From JAIVGV01 sp035295985 (GTDB lineage: Bacteria > Acidobacteriota > Blastocatellia > Pyrinomonadales > Pyrinomonadaceae), in NCBI GenBank assembly GCA_035295985.1, contig DATHBT010000079.1, forward strand, positions 1 to 28,336: a stretch of 28,336 nt of DNA, written 5' to 3'. The notes below the pieces were generated by a model. That model was not told the DNA's origin. It worked only from the letters and a program-made list of their open reading frames with translations, and did no database searches. The translations under genes were made by a program, and so were the position numbers. Position 1 is the first letter of the stretch. The number at the start of each line of letters is the position of its first letter. This document shows positions 1-8,065 of the stretch, in pieces.

Positions 1-100
1 CGATGACTCGCACCTCGGGCACGCGGATGCGCTCGTTAATGCGCGCGGCCGGCTGGCGGCGGTTGTCTGGGCGATGGCCTCGCCCGCGGAAACCGGGAAT
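1..100 (-). CDS. infC: Translation initiation factor IF-3, N-terminal part (cut by window edge)
   Basis: IF-3 binds the 30S subunit, keeps it apart from 50S and checks start-codon choice. Translating the minus strand from position 100 gives 33 codons, including RINERIRVPEVRVI, which matches the well-conserved IF-3 N-terminal motif. The frame is open to the window edge. Its only plausible start is an ATT codon at 100-98: a strong GGAGGT lies 6 bases upstream (112-107), the upstream frame holds no ATG, GTG or TTG before a TAA at 127-125, and the first downstream GTG falls inside the conserved motif. AUU initiation is known for infC in enterobacteria, where IF-3 uses it to repress its own synthesis. 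The gene lies just after thrS on the same strand, the classical thrS-infC order. Identity is based on a short stretch but the motif, start and neighbour agree. Confidence 0.9.
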   Translation of the reverse strand, partial: MPGFRGRGHRPDNRRQPAARINERIRVPEVRVI

Positions 101-106
101 AGCTAC

Positions 107-112
107 ACCTCC
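107..112 (-). promoter_or_regulatory. Shine-Dalgarno site that fixes the AUU start of infC
   Basis: GGAGGT on the minus strand, six bases before the ATT codon at 100-98. It is a full-strength ribosome binding site and is the main reason for choosing the unusual start codon. Confidence 0.8.
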
Positions 113-121
113 GGGGTTAGC

Positions 122-201
122 GGTTTAAGGTTTCAAGTTTAAGGGCTAAGGTTCAAGCCGGGGGCGCGAACCTCAAACCTTAAACCTTAGACCTCAAACC
201 T
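122..201. repeat. Heptamer-array hairpin A (unit GTTTAAG)
   Basis: The left arm (about 122-157) is a run of degenerate heptamers on the theme GTTTAAG (GTTTAAG, GTTTCAA, GTTTAAG, GGCTAAG, GTTCAAG). The right arm (about 169-201) carries the reverse complement theme CTTAAAC (CTCAAAC, CTTAAAC, CTTAGAC, CTCAAAC). The arms can pair around a GC-rich loop. The array fills the gap between thrS and infC and touches the thrS stop codon at 200-202. Both genes are on the minus strand, so a shared transcript would contain the hairpin. Confidence 0.85.
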
Positions 202-2176
202 ATTCGTTCGTCAACGCCCGCGTCTCCGAGAGACTGAGCGCCTTCCGCTTGAAATCTTCGAGCGACATCACGCCGATGTCGCCCTTTGAACGCTCGCGCA
301 CGGCGACTTGGTTGGCTTCGGCCTCGCGGTCGCCGCAGACGAGCATGAAGGGGATTTTCTGCAACTGCGCGTCGCGAATCTTCGCACCGATCTTCTCACC
401 CCGAAGGTTCACCTCGACGCGCAGGCCCACCTGCCGAAGCTCGCGACCCACACGTTCGGCGTACTCGTTGACGCGATCCGTGATCGGCAGCACCGCGACC
501 TGCGCGGGCGCGAGCCACAGCGGGAACGCCCCGGCGTAGTGCTCAACCAGCACGCCGAAGAATCGCTCGATTGAGCCGAAGAGCGCGCGGTGGATCATCA
601 CGGGCCGGTGCGGCCGGTTGTCCTCGCCGACGTACTCCAGCTCGAAACGCTCCGGCAGGTTGAAGTCGTACTGCACGGTGCCGAGTTGCCAGAGGCGGCC
701 GATGGCGTCCTCGATCTTGATGTCGATCTTCGGGCCGTAGAACGCGGCCTCGCCCTCGATGCGCTCGTAGGAGATGCCGCGAGCGTCGAGTGCGTCGGCG
801 AGCACGGCCTCGGCCTGCGCCCACTGATCGTCCGTGCCGAGAAAGCCCTTGTTGTCGGCCGAGCCTTTGACCGACAGCTCGTACTTGATCTTCTCGAAGC
901 CGAAGGTGCGCAGCACCGAGTCGGCGAAGTCAACGCAGCCGTCGATCTCTTGGCGCGCCTGTTCGGGGGTGAGGAACAGGTGCGCGTCGTCAACGGTGAA
1001 GCCGCGCACGCGCATCAGGCCGTGGAGCGTGCCGGAGAGTTCGGCGCGATAGACCGTGCCCATCTCGGCGTAACGCTGAGGCAGGTCGCGGTAGCTGCGC
1101 TGCTGCGACTTGTAGATGCCGATGTGGAACGGGCAGTTCATCGGCTTCAGACGGAACTCTGTCTCTTCGAGCGTGGTCGGCGAGAACATCGAGTCGCCGT
1201 AGTTCTGCTCGTGGCCGCTGGTCTGCCACAGCTCGCGCTTGGCGATGTGCGGCGTGTAAACCAGCGAGTAGCCGCGGGCGTGGAGTTCTTCGTAGAGGTA
1301 GTCCTCCATCGCCTTGCGGATCACGCCGCCCTTCGGGTGCCAGAAGATGAGGCCCTGCCCGTAGGCGTCCTGGATCGAGAAGAGCTCGAGCTCGCGCCCG
1401 AGCTTGCGGTGATCGCGCCGCTCGGCCTCTTCGCGCTGACGCTGCCAGGCGTCGAGTTCTTCCTGCGTGAAGAAGGCGGTTCCGTAGATGCGCTGCATCT
1501 GCGGCTGCGAGGCGTCGCCCATCCAGTACGCGCCCGAGAGCGAGAGCAGCTTGAACGCCTTCAACTTGTTGGTGTTCGGCACGTGCGGGCCGAGGCAGAA
1601 GTCTATGAACGTCGAGCCGTCGATGTAATAGACGCTGACGGTGTCGCCGCCCTTATCGTCGATCAACTGGCACTTCAAAGGCTCGTCGCGCTCGGCGAAG
1701 ATTTTCAGGGCGTCGGCTTTAGCGATCTCCTCGCGGCGGTAAGGCATGTTGCGCTTCGCAATCTCGCGCATCCGCTTCTCGATTGCGGGCAGGTCTTCCT
1801 CGGTCAACTGCCGCGGCGCGATCAGGTCGTAGAAGAAGCCGTAGCGCGGGTCGTCCAGAAGCGCCGGGCCGACTCCGAGCTTTGTGCCGGGGAAGAGATC
1901 GAGGACGGCCGCGGCCAGCAGGTGCGCGGCCGAATGGCGCAGCACTTCGAGGCCGTCGCGCGTGTCGGGCAGCACGGGTTCGATCTCGACCGTGTCACCG
2001 TTCGCTTCGAGCCTTTCGAGCTTGAAGGCGAGATCGACCTCGCTGCCGTTCACCTTCGCCGCGAGCGCCTGCTTGGCCGCGTCGCGGTCGAGCCGCTTCA
2101 GAGCCTCCGCCACGGTGGCCTCAGCCTCCACGCTCGCCGCCGCGCCGCCTTTGAGTTGCACGTTTACTTCGCTCAT
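200..2176 (-). CDS. thrS: Threonyl-tRNA synthetase
   Basis: Charges tRNA-Thr with threonine in the cytoplasm. The 658-residue protein has the full bacterial ThrRS layout: TGS domain (about 1-66), editing domain with HSAAH at 81-85 and C194/H198, class II catalytic core, and C-terminal anticodon-binding domain (from about 555). The catalytic zinc ligands appear as C348 (in KPMNCPFH), H399 (in DDAH) and H529 (in MIHR). Motif 2 lies around YRAELSG (376-382) and motif 3 around RALFGSIERFF. H81, H85, C194 and H198 match the editing-site positions of the E. coli enzyme, so Ser-tRNA-Thr proofreading is probably kept. The ATG at 2176 has GGGAGG nine bases upstream. No truncation is seen. infC follows downstream. 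Confidence 0.98.
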   Translation of the reverse strand: MSEVNVQLKGGAAASVEAEATVAEALKRLDRDAAKQALAAKVNGSEVDLAFKLERLEANGDTVEIEPVLPDTRDGLEVLRHSAAHLLAAAVLDLFPGTKLGVGPALLDDPRYGFFYDLIAPRQLTEEDLPAIEKRMREIAKRNMPYRREEIAKADALKIFAERDEPLKCQLIDDKGGDTVSVYYIDGSTFIDFCLGPHVPNTNKLKAFKLLSLSGAYWMGDASQPQMQRIYGTAFFTQEELDAWQRQREEAERRDHRKLGRELELFSIQDAYGQGLIFWHPKGGVIRKAMEDYLYEELHARGYSLVYTPHIAKRELWQTSGHEQNYGDSMFSPTTLEETEFRLKPMNCPFHIGIYKSQQRSYRDLPQRYAEMGTVYRAELSGTLHGLMRVRGFTVDDAHLFLTPEQARQEIDGCVDFADSVLRTFGFEKIKYELSVKGSADNKGFLGTDDQWAQAEAVLADALDARGISYERIEGEAAFYGPKIDIKIEDAIGRLWQLGTVQYDFNLPERFELEYVGEDNRPHRPVMIHRALFGSIERFFGVLVEHYAGAFPLWLAPAQVAVLPITDRVNEYAERVGRELRQVGLRVEVNLRGEKIGAKIRDAQLQKIPFMLVCGDREAEANQVAVRERSKGDIGVMSLEDFKRKALSLSETRALTNE

Positions 2177-2504
2177 GCCTGTCGCCTCCCGCAGACTGTT
2201 TTACGCCTCACGTCGGAACGACGCGAGCGTCGCCCGGACTTCGCGCGTGGGTTAGAAGACGAGACCCACTCGCCGCCGGGCGAGGCCGTTTGCGGGAGAA
2301 AGCGCCGAAACTGTTTCCGAACCTTAGAAGTCGCGCCCGAAGAGTGGGCGAAACTTTAAACGATCTGATCCGACAGGAGCGCCCTCGCCGCGCTGACCGC
2401 CGTTGCGGCGGGTCTCGCGTGATGTTAGAACCGAAATCGCGTTCGCGTTCGCGTCAACATCGTGGCAAAGGTCTTCCGGAGCATCCTGCCGAAAGCGTGA
2501 AAAG
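2177..2504 (-). other. 328-base gene-free stretch upstream of thrS
   Basis: Lies between the tRNA-Val gene and thrS, both on the minus strand, so it is either a spacer in a shared transcript or the thrS leader. A short stem (CCGCCG-TTG-CGGCGG, 2397-2411) and a palindrome (GACGC-GA-GCGTC near 2220) are visible. No intrinsic terminator with a T-run, convincing sigma70 promoter or T-box-like motif was found. Small open frames here look accidental. Confidence 0.5.
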
Positions 2505-2580
<76 letters not shown>

Positions 2581-2632
2581 GAAACTGCAAACAACAACCG
2601 ACTGTCGCCTCACAACCGAAAAGCGAGCAGAA

Positions 2633-2661
2633 AACTTAACAAACGCCCGCAACCCTGTCAA
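2633..2661 (-). promoter_or_regulatory. Sigma70-type promoter of tRNA-Val
   Basis: On the minus strand, TTGACA (2661-2656) is followed after 17 bases by TAAGTT (2638-2633). The -35 is perfect and the -10 weak. Transcription would begin near 2626, about 45 bases before the mature tRNA. It may also feed thrS. Confidence 0.6.
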
Positions 2662-2680
2662 GCGCATGTGCCGCGCCAAG

Positions 2681-2721
2681 TTAGGAGGCCCGCGCCGCGC
2701 GATTCGACGCCCACCTCCTAA
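2681..2721. promoter_or_regulatory. Upstream pair of BlaI-type operator half-sites
   Basis: TTAGGAGG (2681-2688) and CCTCCTAA (2714-2721) form an eight-base inverted repeat with a 25-base gap. The heptamer is the same as in the palindrome at 2757-2774 over the blaI start region. They lie between the tRNA-Val promoter and the blaI promoter, so they are likely extra binding sites for the repressor. Identity as BlaI sites is inferred from position and repetition. Confidence 0.55.
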
Positions 2722-2729
2722 TTTTTTAG

Positions 2730-2774
2730 TTGACAGTTGAGGCGGCCGCGCGTATTCTCCTAAAAAATTAGGAG
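2730..2774 (+). promoter_or_regulatory. blaI promoter overlapped by a palindromic operator
   Basis: TTGACA (2730-2735), a 17-base spacer and TATTCT (2753-2758) make a strong sigma70-type promoter. A perfect palindrome, CTCCTAA-AAAA-TTAGGAG (2757-2774), begins in the last bases of the -10 and covers the likely start of transcription (about 2765). Its right half contains AGGAG (2770-2774), placed eight bases before the blaI ATG, so it is also the Shine-Dalgarno site. Repressor binding here should block its own operon; autorepression is typical of the BlaI/MecI family. Confidence 0.75.
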
Positions 2775-2782
2775 ACGCCGGC

Positions 2783-3163
2783 ATGCCGCGCAAGAAGTCC
2801 GAACAACTGACGCCGCTCGAACTCGAAATCATGAAGGTGCTGTGGGAGACGGGGCCGGCCAACGTGCAGACCGTGCAGCAGCAGATGGGCAGCGGCCACG
2901 CCTACACGACCGTCCAGACGATGCTGGGCGTCCTTCACCGCAAGGGCAAGGTCACGCGCGCGCTCCGTGACAAGGCTTACTTCTACCGACCGGCCGTGAG
3001 TCGCCGCGAGGTGGTGGGCAAGGCCGTGGGCGATCTGCTGGAAAAAATGTTCGGCGGCTCGGCCGAGGGGCTGGTGATGAGCCTGCTTGAGACGAAGCGG
3101 CTGACGCCCGAAAAGCTCGCGCGGCTCAACCGACTCGTCGAGAAGGGGGCCAAAGATGAGTAG
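2783..3163 (+). CDS. BlaI/MecI-family transcriptional repressor
   Basis: A 126-residue winged-helix repressor of the family that controls beta-lactamase and related genes. The N-terminal part (LTPLELEIMKVLW, then TTVQTMLGVLHRKG around 46-59) is the characteristic DNA-binding domain; the C-terminal part (about 75-126) is the dimerisation helix region, in which BlaI and MecI are cleaved when induced. The ATG has AGGAG eight bases upstream. Its frame overlaps the start of the M56 peptidase gene by eight bases, indicating translational coupling. Length is normal for the family. In known systems the membrane peptidase partner causes loss of repression on signal. No beta-lactamase gene is seen in the window, so the regulated targets are unknown beyond its own operon. 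Confidence 0.93.
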   Translation: MPRKKSEQLTPLELEIMKVLWETGPANVQTVQQQMGSGHAYTTVQTMLGVLHRKGKVTRALRDKAYFYRPAVSRREVVGKAVGDLLEKMFGGSAEGLVMSLLETKRLTPEKLARLNRLVEKGAKDE

Positions 3164-5081
3164 CCTCGCGGACTCGGCCGCCGGCTTCCTGCTCAACGCC
3201 GCGTGGCAGACTGCGGCCGTGGCAATCGCCGCCGCACTCGCGTCCCGTCTGCTCGCCCGCGCGCCCGCGCGGCAGCGCCAACTGCTCTGGGTCGCGGCGC
3301 TCGCGGCGTGCGTCGCGCTCCCCTTCTCAAGCCTCTTCGCGCGCGTGGACGCGGCGGCACGACCGACGATCAGCGCGACGGCTGACGCGCCGTGGGCGCA
3401 GATGAACCCGGGCGGGACGCCGGCCGCCACGGTCTCGACAGACGACGACAGAGGCCCCGCGGTCGAACGTCTGATCCGGCGGCGCAGTCAACCTGTTTCG
3501 GGGGCCTTGACGGTTTCGCGCTCGCTCGCCGCAGCGTTCGCGCTGCTCGTGCTGTGCCGCCTCGCGTGGCTCGTGCGAGCCTGGTGTTGCGCGACGCGGT
3601 TGCGCCGGACGGCGAGAGCGCGCGAGTTGACCGCGCCGATGCGCTCGGCCTTGGAGCGTTGCCGGGCGGCGCTCGGCCTGCGCCGCCCGGTCGAGATCGT
3701 GTGTTCCCCGCTGATAACAGCGCCCGTCACGTTGGGCGCGCGAAGGCCCGTAATCATCCTGCCCGATAGTTTCTACGAGGGCCGCTCGGAGGAGACGCTC
3801 GCCTCCGTGATCGGCCACGAACTGGCGCACGTCGCGCGCCGCGACTACGCGCTCAACCTGGCCTGCGAGCTTCTCCTGCTGCCCGTCTGCTTCCACCCGC
3901 TCGCGCATGTGATCAAGCGGCGGATCGAGCGAGCGCGGGAGTTGGCCTGCGACGAGATGGTGGCCGGGCGCGTGCTCCCGGCCGACGCCTACGCACGCGC
4001 GCTCGTTCTCGTCGCGGGTTCACTCGCCCCGCGCGCCGGCAGTCCCGCCGCGCTCGGCGTCTTCGACGCTGACATCCTGGAGGAGCGAATCATGCGACTC
4101 ACGCGAAAAACTCCGCGCGCGACCGCGCGCGGCGCGCGGCTTCTCGCCGCCTCGGCCGGCGTGCTTCTCTGCCTCTCCTGCCTCGCGCTCTCGACCTTCT
4201 CCTTCGAGCTGCGCGCCAGCGACATGAACACGACAACGCGCGCGAGTGCAGACGCGCCCGCCGAAGCGGCGGTCGGGCCGCGCGTTCACGACACGTCGCG
4301 GCAGGAGGACGCGCGCGCGCCCGAAAGGAACGAAATCCCGCGCGCCGATCTCGCGCGGGCGCTCGCCTCCACCGACGCGCAGACACGCGCGCAGGCGGCC
4401 TGCGATGCGGGACGCGCTCGCATGCTCGAACTCATCCCCGCGCTCGTCTCGCTGCTCGGCGACGACGCGCCTGTCCGTCCCGTCAGTTGTTGGGCCAGCG
4501 GAGATTGGAGTCCCGCGCTCGCCGCCTTCAAAGGCCCGACGCCCGGCGAGCAGGCCGCCATCGCGCTGGCCTCTATGGGCGCGCCCGCCTTCAAACAGCT
4601 CGCCGTCGCGCTCGACGACTCTAGCGCGACGGTGCGCCGCAACGCCGCGTGGGCCGTCGGCGAGTTGACGAACATGCGACCCGGCTCGCGCGAGTCGGCC
4701 GTGCCCCGCCTCGTCACTCTGCTCGGCGACGGCGACGGGTGGGTGCGCATGGCCGCCGCCCGCGCGCTCGGCGAACTCCGCGACGAGCGCGCCTCCGCGC
4801 CGCTCTCGGCCGCGCTCTCCGACGGCGACTGGCGCGTGCGCGAGCTGGCCGCCTGGTCGCTCGGCGAGATGAAGGATGAGGGCGCGGTCGAGCGGTTGTG
4901 CGCCGCGCTCTCGTCGGACGCGCGCGCAGAGGTGCGCGCCACGGCCGCGTGGGCGCTCGGCGAGATTCAGGACGGCCGCGCCGCCGCCCAACTCCGGCTG
5001 GCACTCAACGACGCGGAGCCGCGCGTGCGCGAGAAAGCGCGCCGGGCGCTCTCAGAGATCGAGGGCGACGACGAGCCGTGA
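3156..5081 (+). CDS. M56-family membrane metallopeptidase (BlaR1-like) with C-terminal HEAT repeats
   Basis: Likely sensor-protease partner of the BlaI-type repressor. The 641-residue protein has hydrophobic segments near 8-28, 42-60, 120-140 and 327-350. The zinc site is HELAH (221-225), followed by ELACDE (262-267), which supplies the third ligand in M56 enzymes. In BlaR1/MecR1 a penicillin-binding domain follows the last membrane span. Here that domain is absent: residues about 395-641 consist of HEAT-like (PBS-lyase type) repeats, with recurring segments such as VRRNAAWAVGEL, VRMAAARALGEL, VRELAAWSLGEM and VRATAAWALGEI. The signal sensed is therefore probably not a beta-lactam bound covalently; a protein or peptide partner is a reasonable inference. 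The start overlaps blaI by eight bases. Confidence 0.9.
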   Translation: MSSLADSAAGFLLNAAWQTAAVAIAAALASRLLARAPARQRQLLWVAALAACVALPFSSLFARVDAAARPTISATADAPWAQMNPGGTPAATVSTDDDRGPAVERLIRRRSQPVSGALTVSRSLAAAFALLVLCRLAWLVRAWCCATRLRRTARARELTAPMRSALERCRAALGLRRPVEIVCSPLITAPVTLGARRPVIILPDSFYEGRSEETLASVIGHELAHVARRDYALNLACELLLLPVCFHPLAHVIKRRIERARELACDEMVAGRVLPADAYARALVLVAGSLAPRAGSPAALGVFDADILEERIMRLTRKTPRATARGARLLAASAGVLLCLSCLALSTFSFELRASDMNTTTRASADAPAEAAVGPRVHDTSRQEDARAPERNEIPRADLARALASTDAQTRAQAACDAGRARMLELIPALVSLLGDDAPVRPVSCWASGDWSPALAAFKGPTPGEQAAIALASMGAPAFKQLAVALDDSSATVRRNAAWAVGELTNMRPGSRESAVPRLVTLLGDGDGWVRMAAARALGELRDERASAPLSAALSDGDWRVRELAAWSLGEMKDEGAVERLCAALSSDARAEVRATAAWALGEIQDGRAAAQLRLALNDAEPRVREKARRALSEIEGDDEP

Positions 5082-5110
5082 CTGCCCACAGGGCTATAAG
5101 CAAGGATTCG

Positions 5111-5154
5111 GGGGCTAGAACCTTTCCGTAAGCCCCGGCGCAAGCCCACGCCGG
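5111..5154 (+). other. Two overlapping stem-loops in the gap before the hydrolase gene
   Basis: GGGGCT (5111-5116) can pair with AGCCCC (5131-5136), and CCGGCG (5135-5140) with CGCCGG (5149-5154). The two stems share bases 5135-5136, so the full forms exclude each other. Neither is followed by a T-run. They lie in the 110-base gap between the M56 gene and the hydrolase gene. A function is not shown. Confidence 0.3.
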
Positions 5155-5191
5155 CCATCTCAACTAAAAAGTCTGAAGGAGGCATCTCGCA

Positions 5192-6682
5192 ATGTCCAAG
5201 GTGAAGTGTGTCCGGCGGAGGTGTCTGCTGGCACTGGCCCTCTTCGCGTCGCTCGCAGTGACGGCGGCGGCGCAGCGCAGGGCGGGCGATCTTTCGCTCC
5301 GGCCTTACGTCTTCGAAAACGCGAAGGGCGAGAAGACCGACGCGGAGTTCGGCACTCTCCTCGTCCCCGAAAACCGGCGCGACCCGCGGAGCAATTTGAT
5401 CGAGCTGGCATTCGTCCGCTTCAAGAGCACGTCCGAGAATCCCGGCCCGCCCGTCGTCTATCTCGCGGGCGGCCCCGGCGGGAGCGGCATCGGCGCGGCC
5501 ACCGGGTCGCGATTTCCCCTTTTCATGGCGATGCGCGAGGTCGGCGACGTGATCGCCTTTGATCAGCGCGGCACCGGCCGCTCGAAGCCGAACCTGAGCT
5601 GCTACGAGCGCTGGGACTTCCCGCTCCACGTCGCGCCCACGCGCGCCGAGCTGGTGCGCGTCGCGCGCGAGCGCTCGCGCTCCTGCGCCCAGTACTGGCG
5701 CGGCATCCAGCGCGTCGATCTCGCCGGCTACACTACTAACGAGAGCGCGGACGATCTCGATGCCCTGCGCGTCGCGCTCGGCGCGAAGCAGATCAGCCTG
5801 TGGGGCATCAGCTACGGCACGCACCTCGCGCTCGCAACTGTCCGACGCCACCCTCGGAGCGTCGCGCGGCTGATACTCGCCGGCACGGAAGGCCCCGACC
5901 ACACCTACAAGCTGCCTTCCAACATCGAGCGCCACCTCGCAGACCTGAGCGCCGCGGTGGCCGCCGACGCGGAAGTCGGACGCGACGTGCCCGACCTGCG
6001 CGCGCTGATGCGATCCGTTTACGAGCGCCTGGAGCGCGAGCCGGCCGTCGTCGAAGTCACAGACCCGCAGACGAAGCAGAAGGTTCGCGTGACGGTCAAC
6101 AAGTTCATGATGCAGTTCCTGTCGGCGTCAAACATCGGCACGACGACCGAAGAGTTTTACCCGCTCATCTACTGGCGCGCGGCGCGCGGGGATTTCGCGC
6201 CGACGGCCGAGGCCTGGCTCAGACTGTCGCGCTCGGACTTCGGCAACGCGATGTCGTTCGTGATGGACTGCGCCTCGGGCGCGACCGCCGCGCGCCGCGA
6301 GCGCATCGCGCGCGAGGCGAAGGAGGCGCTGCTCGGCGAGCTGGCCGACCAAGCCTTCCCCGACGTGTGCGCGGAGTGGAATGCGCCCGATCTCGGCGAC
6401 GAGTTCCGCTCGCCCGTCCGCTCCGACGTGCCCGCGCTCTTCATCAGCGGCACGCTCGACGCGCGCACGCCCGTCTCGAACGCCGAAGAGTACCGCGCCG
6501 GTTTCGCGAACAGCGCGCACCTCGTCATCGAGGGCGCGGTGCACAGCGACCCGCTCTTCCTCTCCTCGCCGCGCATCAAGGAAGTGATGCTCGACTTCAT
6601 GCTGGGCCGCCCCGTAACCTCGGAGAAGATCACGCCACCGCCGATGAAGTTCCGGCCGGTGCGCCCGCAACAGTCGAAGTGA
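5192..6682 (+). CDS. Secreted alpha/beta-hydrolase, tripeptidyl/prolyl aminopeptidase-like
   Basis: A 496-residue serine hydrolase likely to act outside the cytoplasm. Residues 1-28 form a signal peptide with a positively charged start, a hydrophobic core and AAA-Q near the cleavage site. The oxyanion-hole motif GGPGGSG (93-99), the nucleophile elbow GISYG with S207, D423 (in SGTLDARTP) and H451 (in GAVHSDP) make a complete catalytic triad. The pattern fits the TAP/proline-iminopeptidase group (S33), which removes N-terminal amino acids or short peptides. AAGGAGG lies nine bases before the ATG. It follows the BlaI/M56 genes by 110 bases on the same strand and may belong to their operon, though no operator is seen at its own start. 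The exact substrate cannot be told. Confidence 0.85.
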   Translation: MSKVKCVRRRCLLALALFASLAVTAAAQRRAGDLSLRPYVFENAKGEKTDAEFGTLLVPENRRDPRSNLIELAFVRFKSTSENPGPPVVYLAGGPGGSGIGAATGSRFPLFMAMREVGDVIAFDQRGTGRSKPNLSCYERWDFPLHVAPTRAELVRVARERSRSCAQYWRGIQRVDLAGYTTNESADDLDALRVALGAKQISLWGISYGTHLALATVRRHPRSVARLILAGTEGPDHTYKLPSNIERHLADLSAAVAADAEVGRDVPDLRALMRSVYERLEREPAVVEVTDPQTKQKVRVTVNKFMMQFLSASNIGTTTEEFYPLIYWRAARGDFAPTAEAWLRLSRSDFGNAMSFVMDCASGATAARRERIAREAKEALLGELADQAFPDVCAEWNAPDLGDEFRSPVRSDVPALFISGTLDARTPVSNAEEYRAGFANSAHLVIEGAVHSDPLFLSSPRIKEVMLDFMLGRPVTSEKITPPPMKFRPVRPQQSK

Positions 6683-6743
6683 ATCAGGCGGCGCGGGCGT
6701 TTCTACCGGCTTGTGTGGGCCAGTGCTGCGGCCCGGAAGTTCG

Positions 6744-6806
6744 TTGACGGGCGCGCGGTTTTGGCGTAGAACATTGGCGCGCCTGCTTTCCCATCTTCGG
6801 CGCGCC
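6744..6806 (+). promoter_or_regulatory. Promoter and leader palindromes before the 6856 gene
   Basis: TTGACG (6744-6749), 17 bases, then TAGAAC (6767-6772) form a sigma70-type promoter with a start near 6779. Two copies of the palindrome GGCGCGCC (6776-6783 and 6799-6806) surround the start region and can pair with each other over a 15-base loop. They could be operator sites or a leader hairpin. Confidence 0.55.
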
Positions 6807-6855
6807 GTCTCTCCCGTCTTCACCGTCGATTTTGAAAGACCTGCGAGGTAGTTAC

Positions 6856-8028
6856 ATGAGGTCACCTGCGCAGCCCGCCCGCGCCGCGCTGCTCGCCGCT
6901 ATCCTGATCCTGTGCGCCGCCGACGGCATCTCCCAGGAGGCGCAGGAGAAGCAGGCACCCCCGTCCGGCCTGGCCCTCGAAGTGGACACGAAAGAGGGGC
7001 CGGTCGGGCACCTCTCCGTCCCGGGGCAGTCTTTCGGCGGGCGTTACCGGCGGCTGCCTTCATGGCGTCCGACCGCAGGCTCGCAGCAGCGCCTCACGTT
7101 CAAACAGGTGAACGTGGTGGAGGGCGACGCCGTCAGGGTCAAGGTCTTCGCGCTGATGGACAGGTTCCACGACCAGGAGGTTTTGATCGGCGACTACCTC
7201 CTGCGCGAGGGCGAGAAGGCCGTGGTCGAGTCGATGCGGGCTTACGGCTTCGAGCCGATGGAGTTGACGGTCGTCAGGCTCATGCCCGTGCCGTTGCTGC
7301 CGCCCACGGTGACGAGCCGGGTTCCGTCCGTCGTCGCGGCGGGCATACGGGAGAAGCAGGCCAACTTCCCGACCTACATGGTGACGCTGCGCAACCTCTC
7401 GCACAAGGACCTCACCTACCTCGAGATCAAATCCTCTTCCACCGTCCAGTGGCCGCGCGGCGAGCAGAACCGCCCGGTGCTGAAAGCCGGGGAGGCTGGC
7501 GAGGTGAGGGTCTTCGCCGCCGACCGCGGGCAGAAATCCCCCGCGGGATTCACGCCGGCCGCGGCCCAGAACATAGAGATCGTCACGGCCGTCTTCGCCG
7601 ACGAGTCTTACGAGGGCGAGCCGCGGTCGGCCGTCATCCACATCGCCATGATGCGGGGCCAGAGGTTGCAGATAGAGCGCGCTCTGGCGCTGTGGGAAGG
7701 GGCCTCGGCGGGCGATAGGGGCAAGGGGCGCACCGCGCTGGAAGAGTTCGAGCGGCGTGTTGACGCGCTCGGCAGGGAAGCGCCGGCCACGCTCGACGAC
7801 GTGCTCGCGGGGATAAACGGCGTCGCCCGGCCGGAGTACGAGGGGCTGAGGCGTTACGTCGAGGCCGGTTTGGATCAGGCGCGGAAAGAGTTGCTGAAGG
7901 ACGTTCGGGAGTACAGGCAGGCGGGCGAACGCTCCACCGAAAGCAAGCCCTTCGAAGCGTGGCTCGGCGACCTCAAAAAGAAATACGAGGACTGGCTCTC
8001 AAGGCTCCGGCCCGCGCCGGCCCCGTAA
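6856..8028 (+). CDS. Secreted protein of unknown function
   Basis: I do not recognise a family. The 390-residue product starts at ATG 6856, with GAGGTA five bases upstream; an in-frame TTG at 6832 would add eight residues and has no better site. Residues about 1-27 look like a signal peptide (basic start, then LLAAILILCAADG), so the protein is probably exported. The middle (about 60-260) is beta-rich and could include immunoglobulin-like folds; the C-terminal third (about 265-385) is charged and probably helical. No catalytic motif, further membrane span or lipobox is clear. It has its own promoter and lies after the secreted hydrolase, and it converges with the ABC-F gene at 8066. Confidence 0.75.
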   Translation: MRSPAQPARAALLAAILILCAADGISQEAQEKQAPPSGLALEVDTKEGPVGHLSVPGQSFGGRYRRLPSWRPTAGSQQRLTFKQVNVVEGDAVRVKVFALMDRFHDQEVLIGDYLLREGEKAVVESMRAYGFEPMELTVVRLMPVPLLPPTVTSRVPSVVAAGIREKQANFPTYMVTLRNLSHKDLTYLEIKSSSTVQWPRGEQNRPVLKAGEAGEVRVFAADRGQKSPAGFTPAAAQNIEIVTAVFADESYEGEPRSAVIHIAMMRGQRLQIERALALWEGASAGDRGKGRTALEEFERRVDALGREAPATLDDVLAGINGVARPEYEGLRRYVEAGLDQARKELLKDVREYRQAGERSTESKPFEAWLGDLKKKYEDWLSRLRPAPAP

Positions 8029-8065
8029 CCCCACCCCCCTTACAGGGCGGGCCGCGCGAACGTTC

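Noticed and set aside
590..2359. A 589-codon open frame on the plus strand opposite thrS.
   Set aside because: It is a mirror of the thrS codon pattern in GC-rich DNA; it has no family features and thrS is certain.
2177..2504. A T-box riboswitch in front of thrS.
   Set aside because: No T-box-like consensus or terminator/antiterminator pair could be seen.
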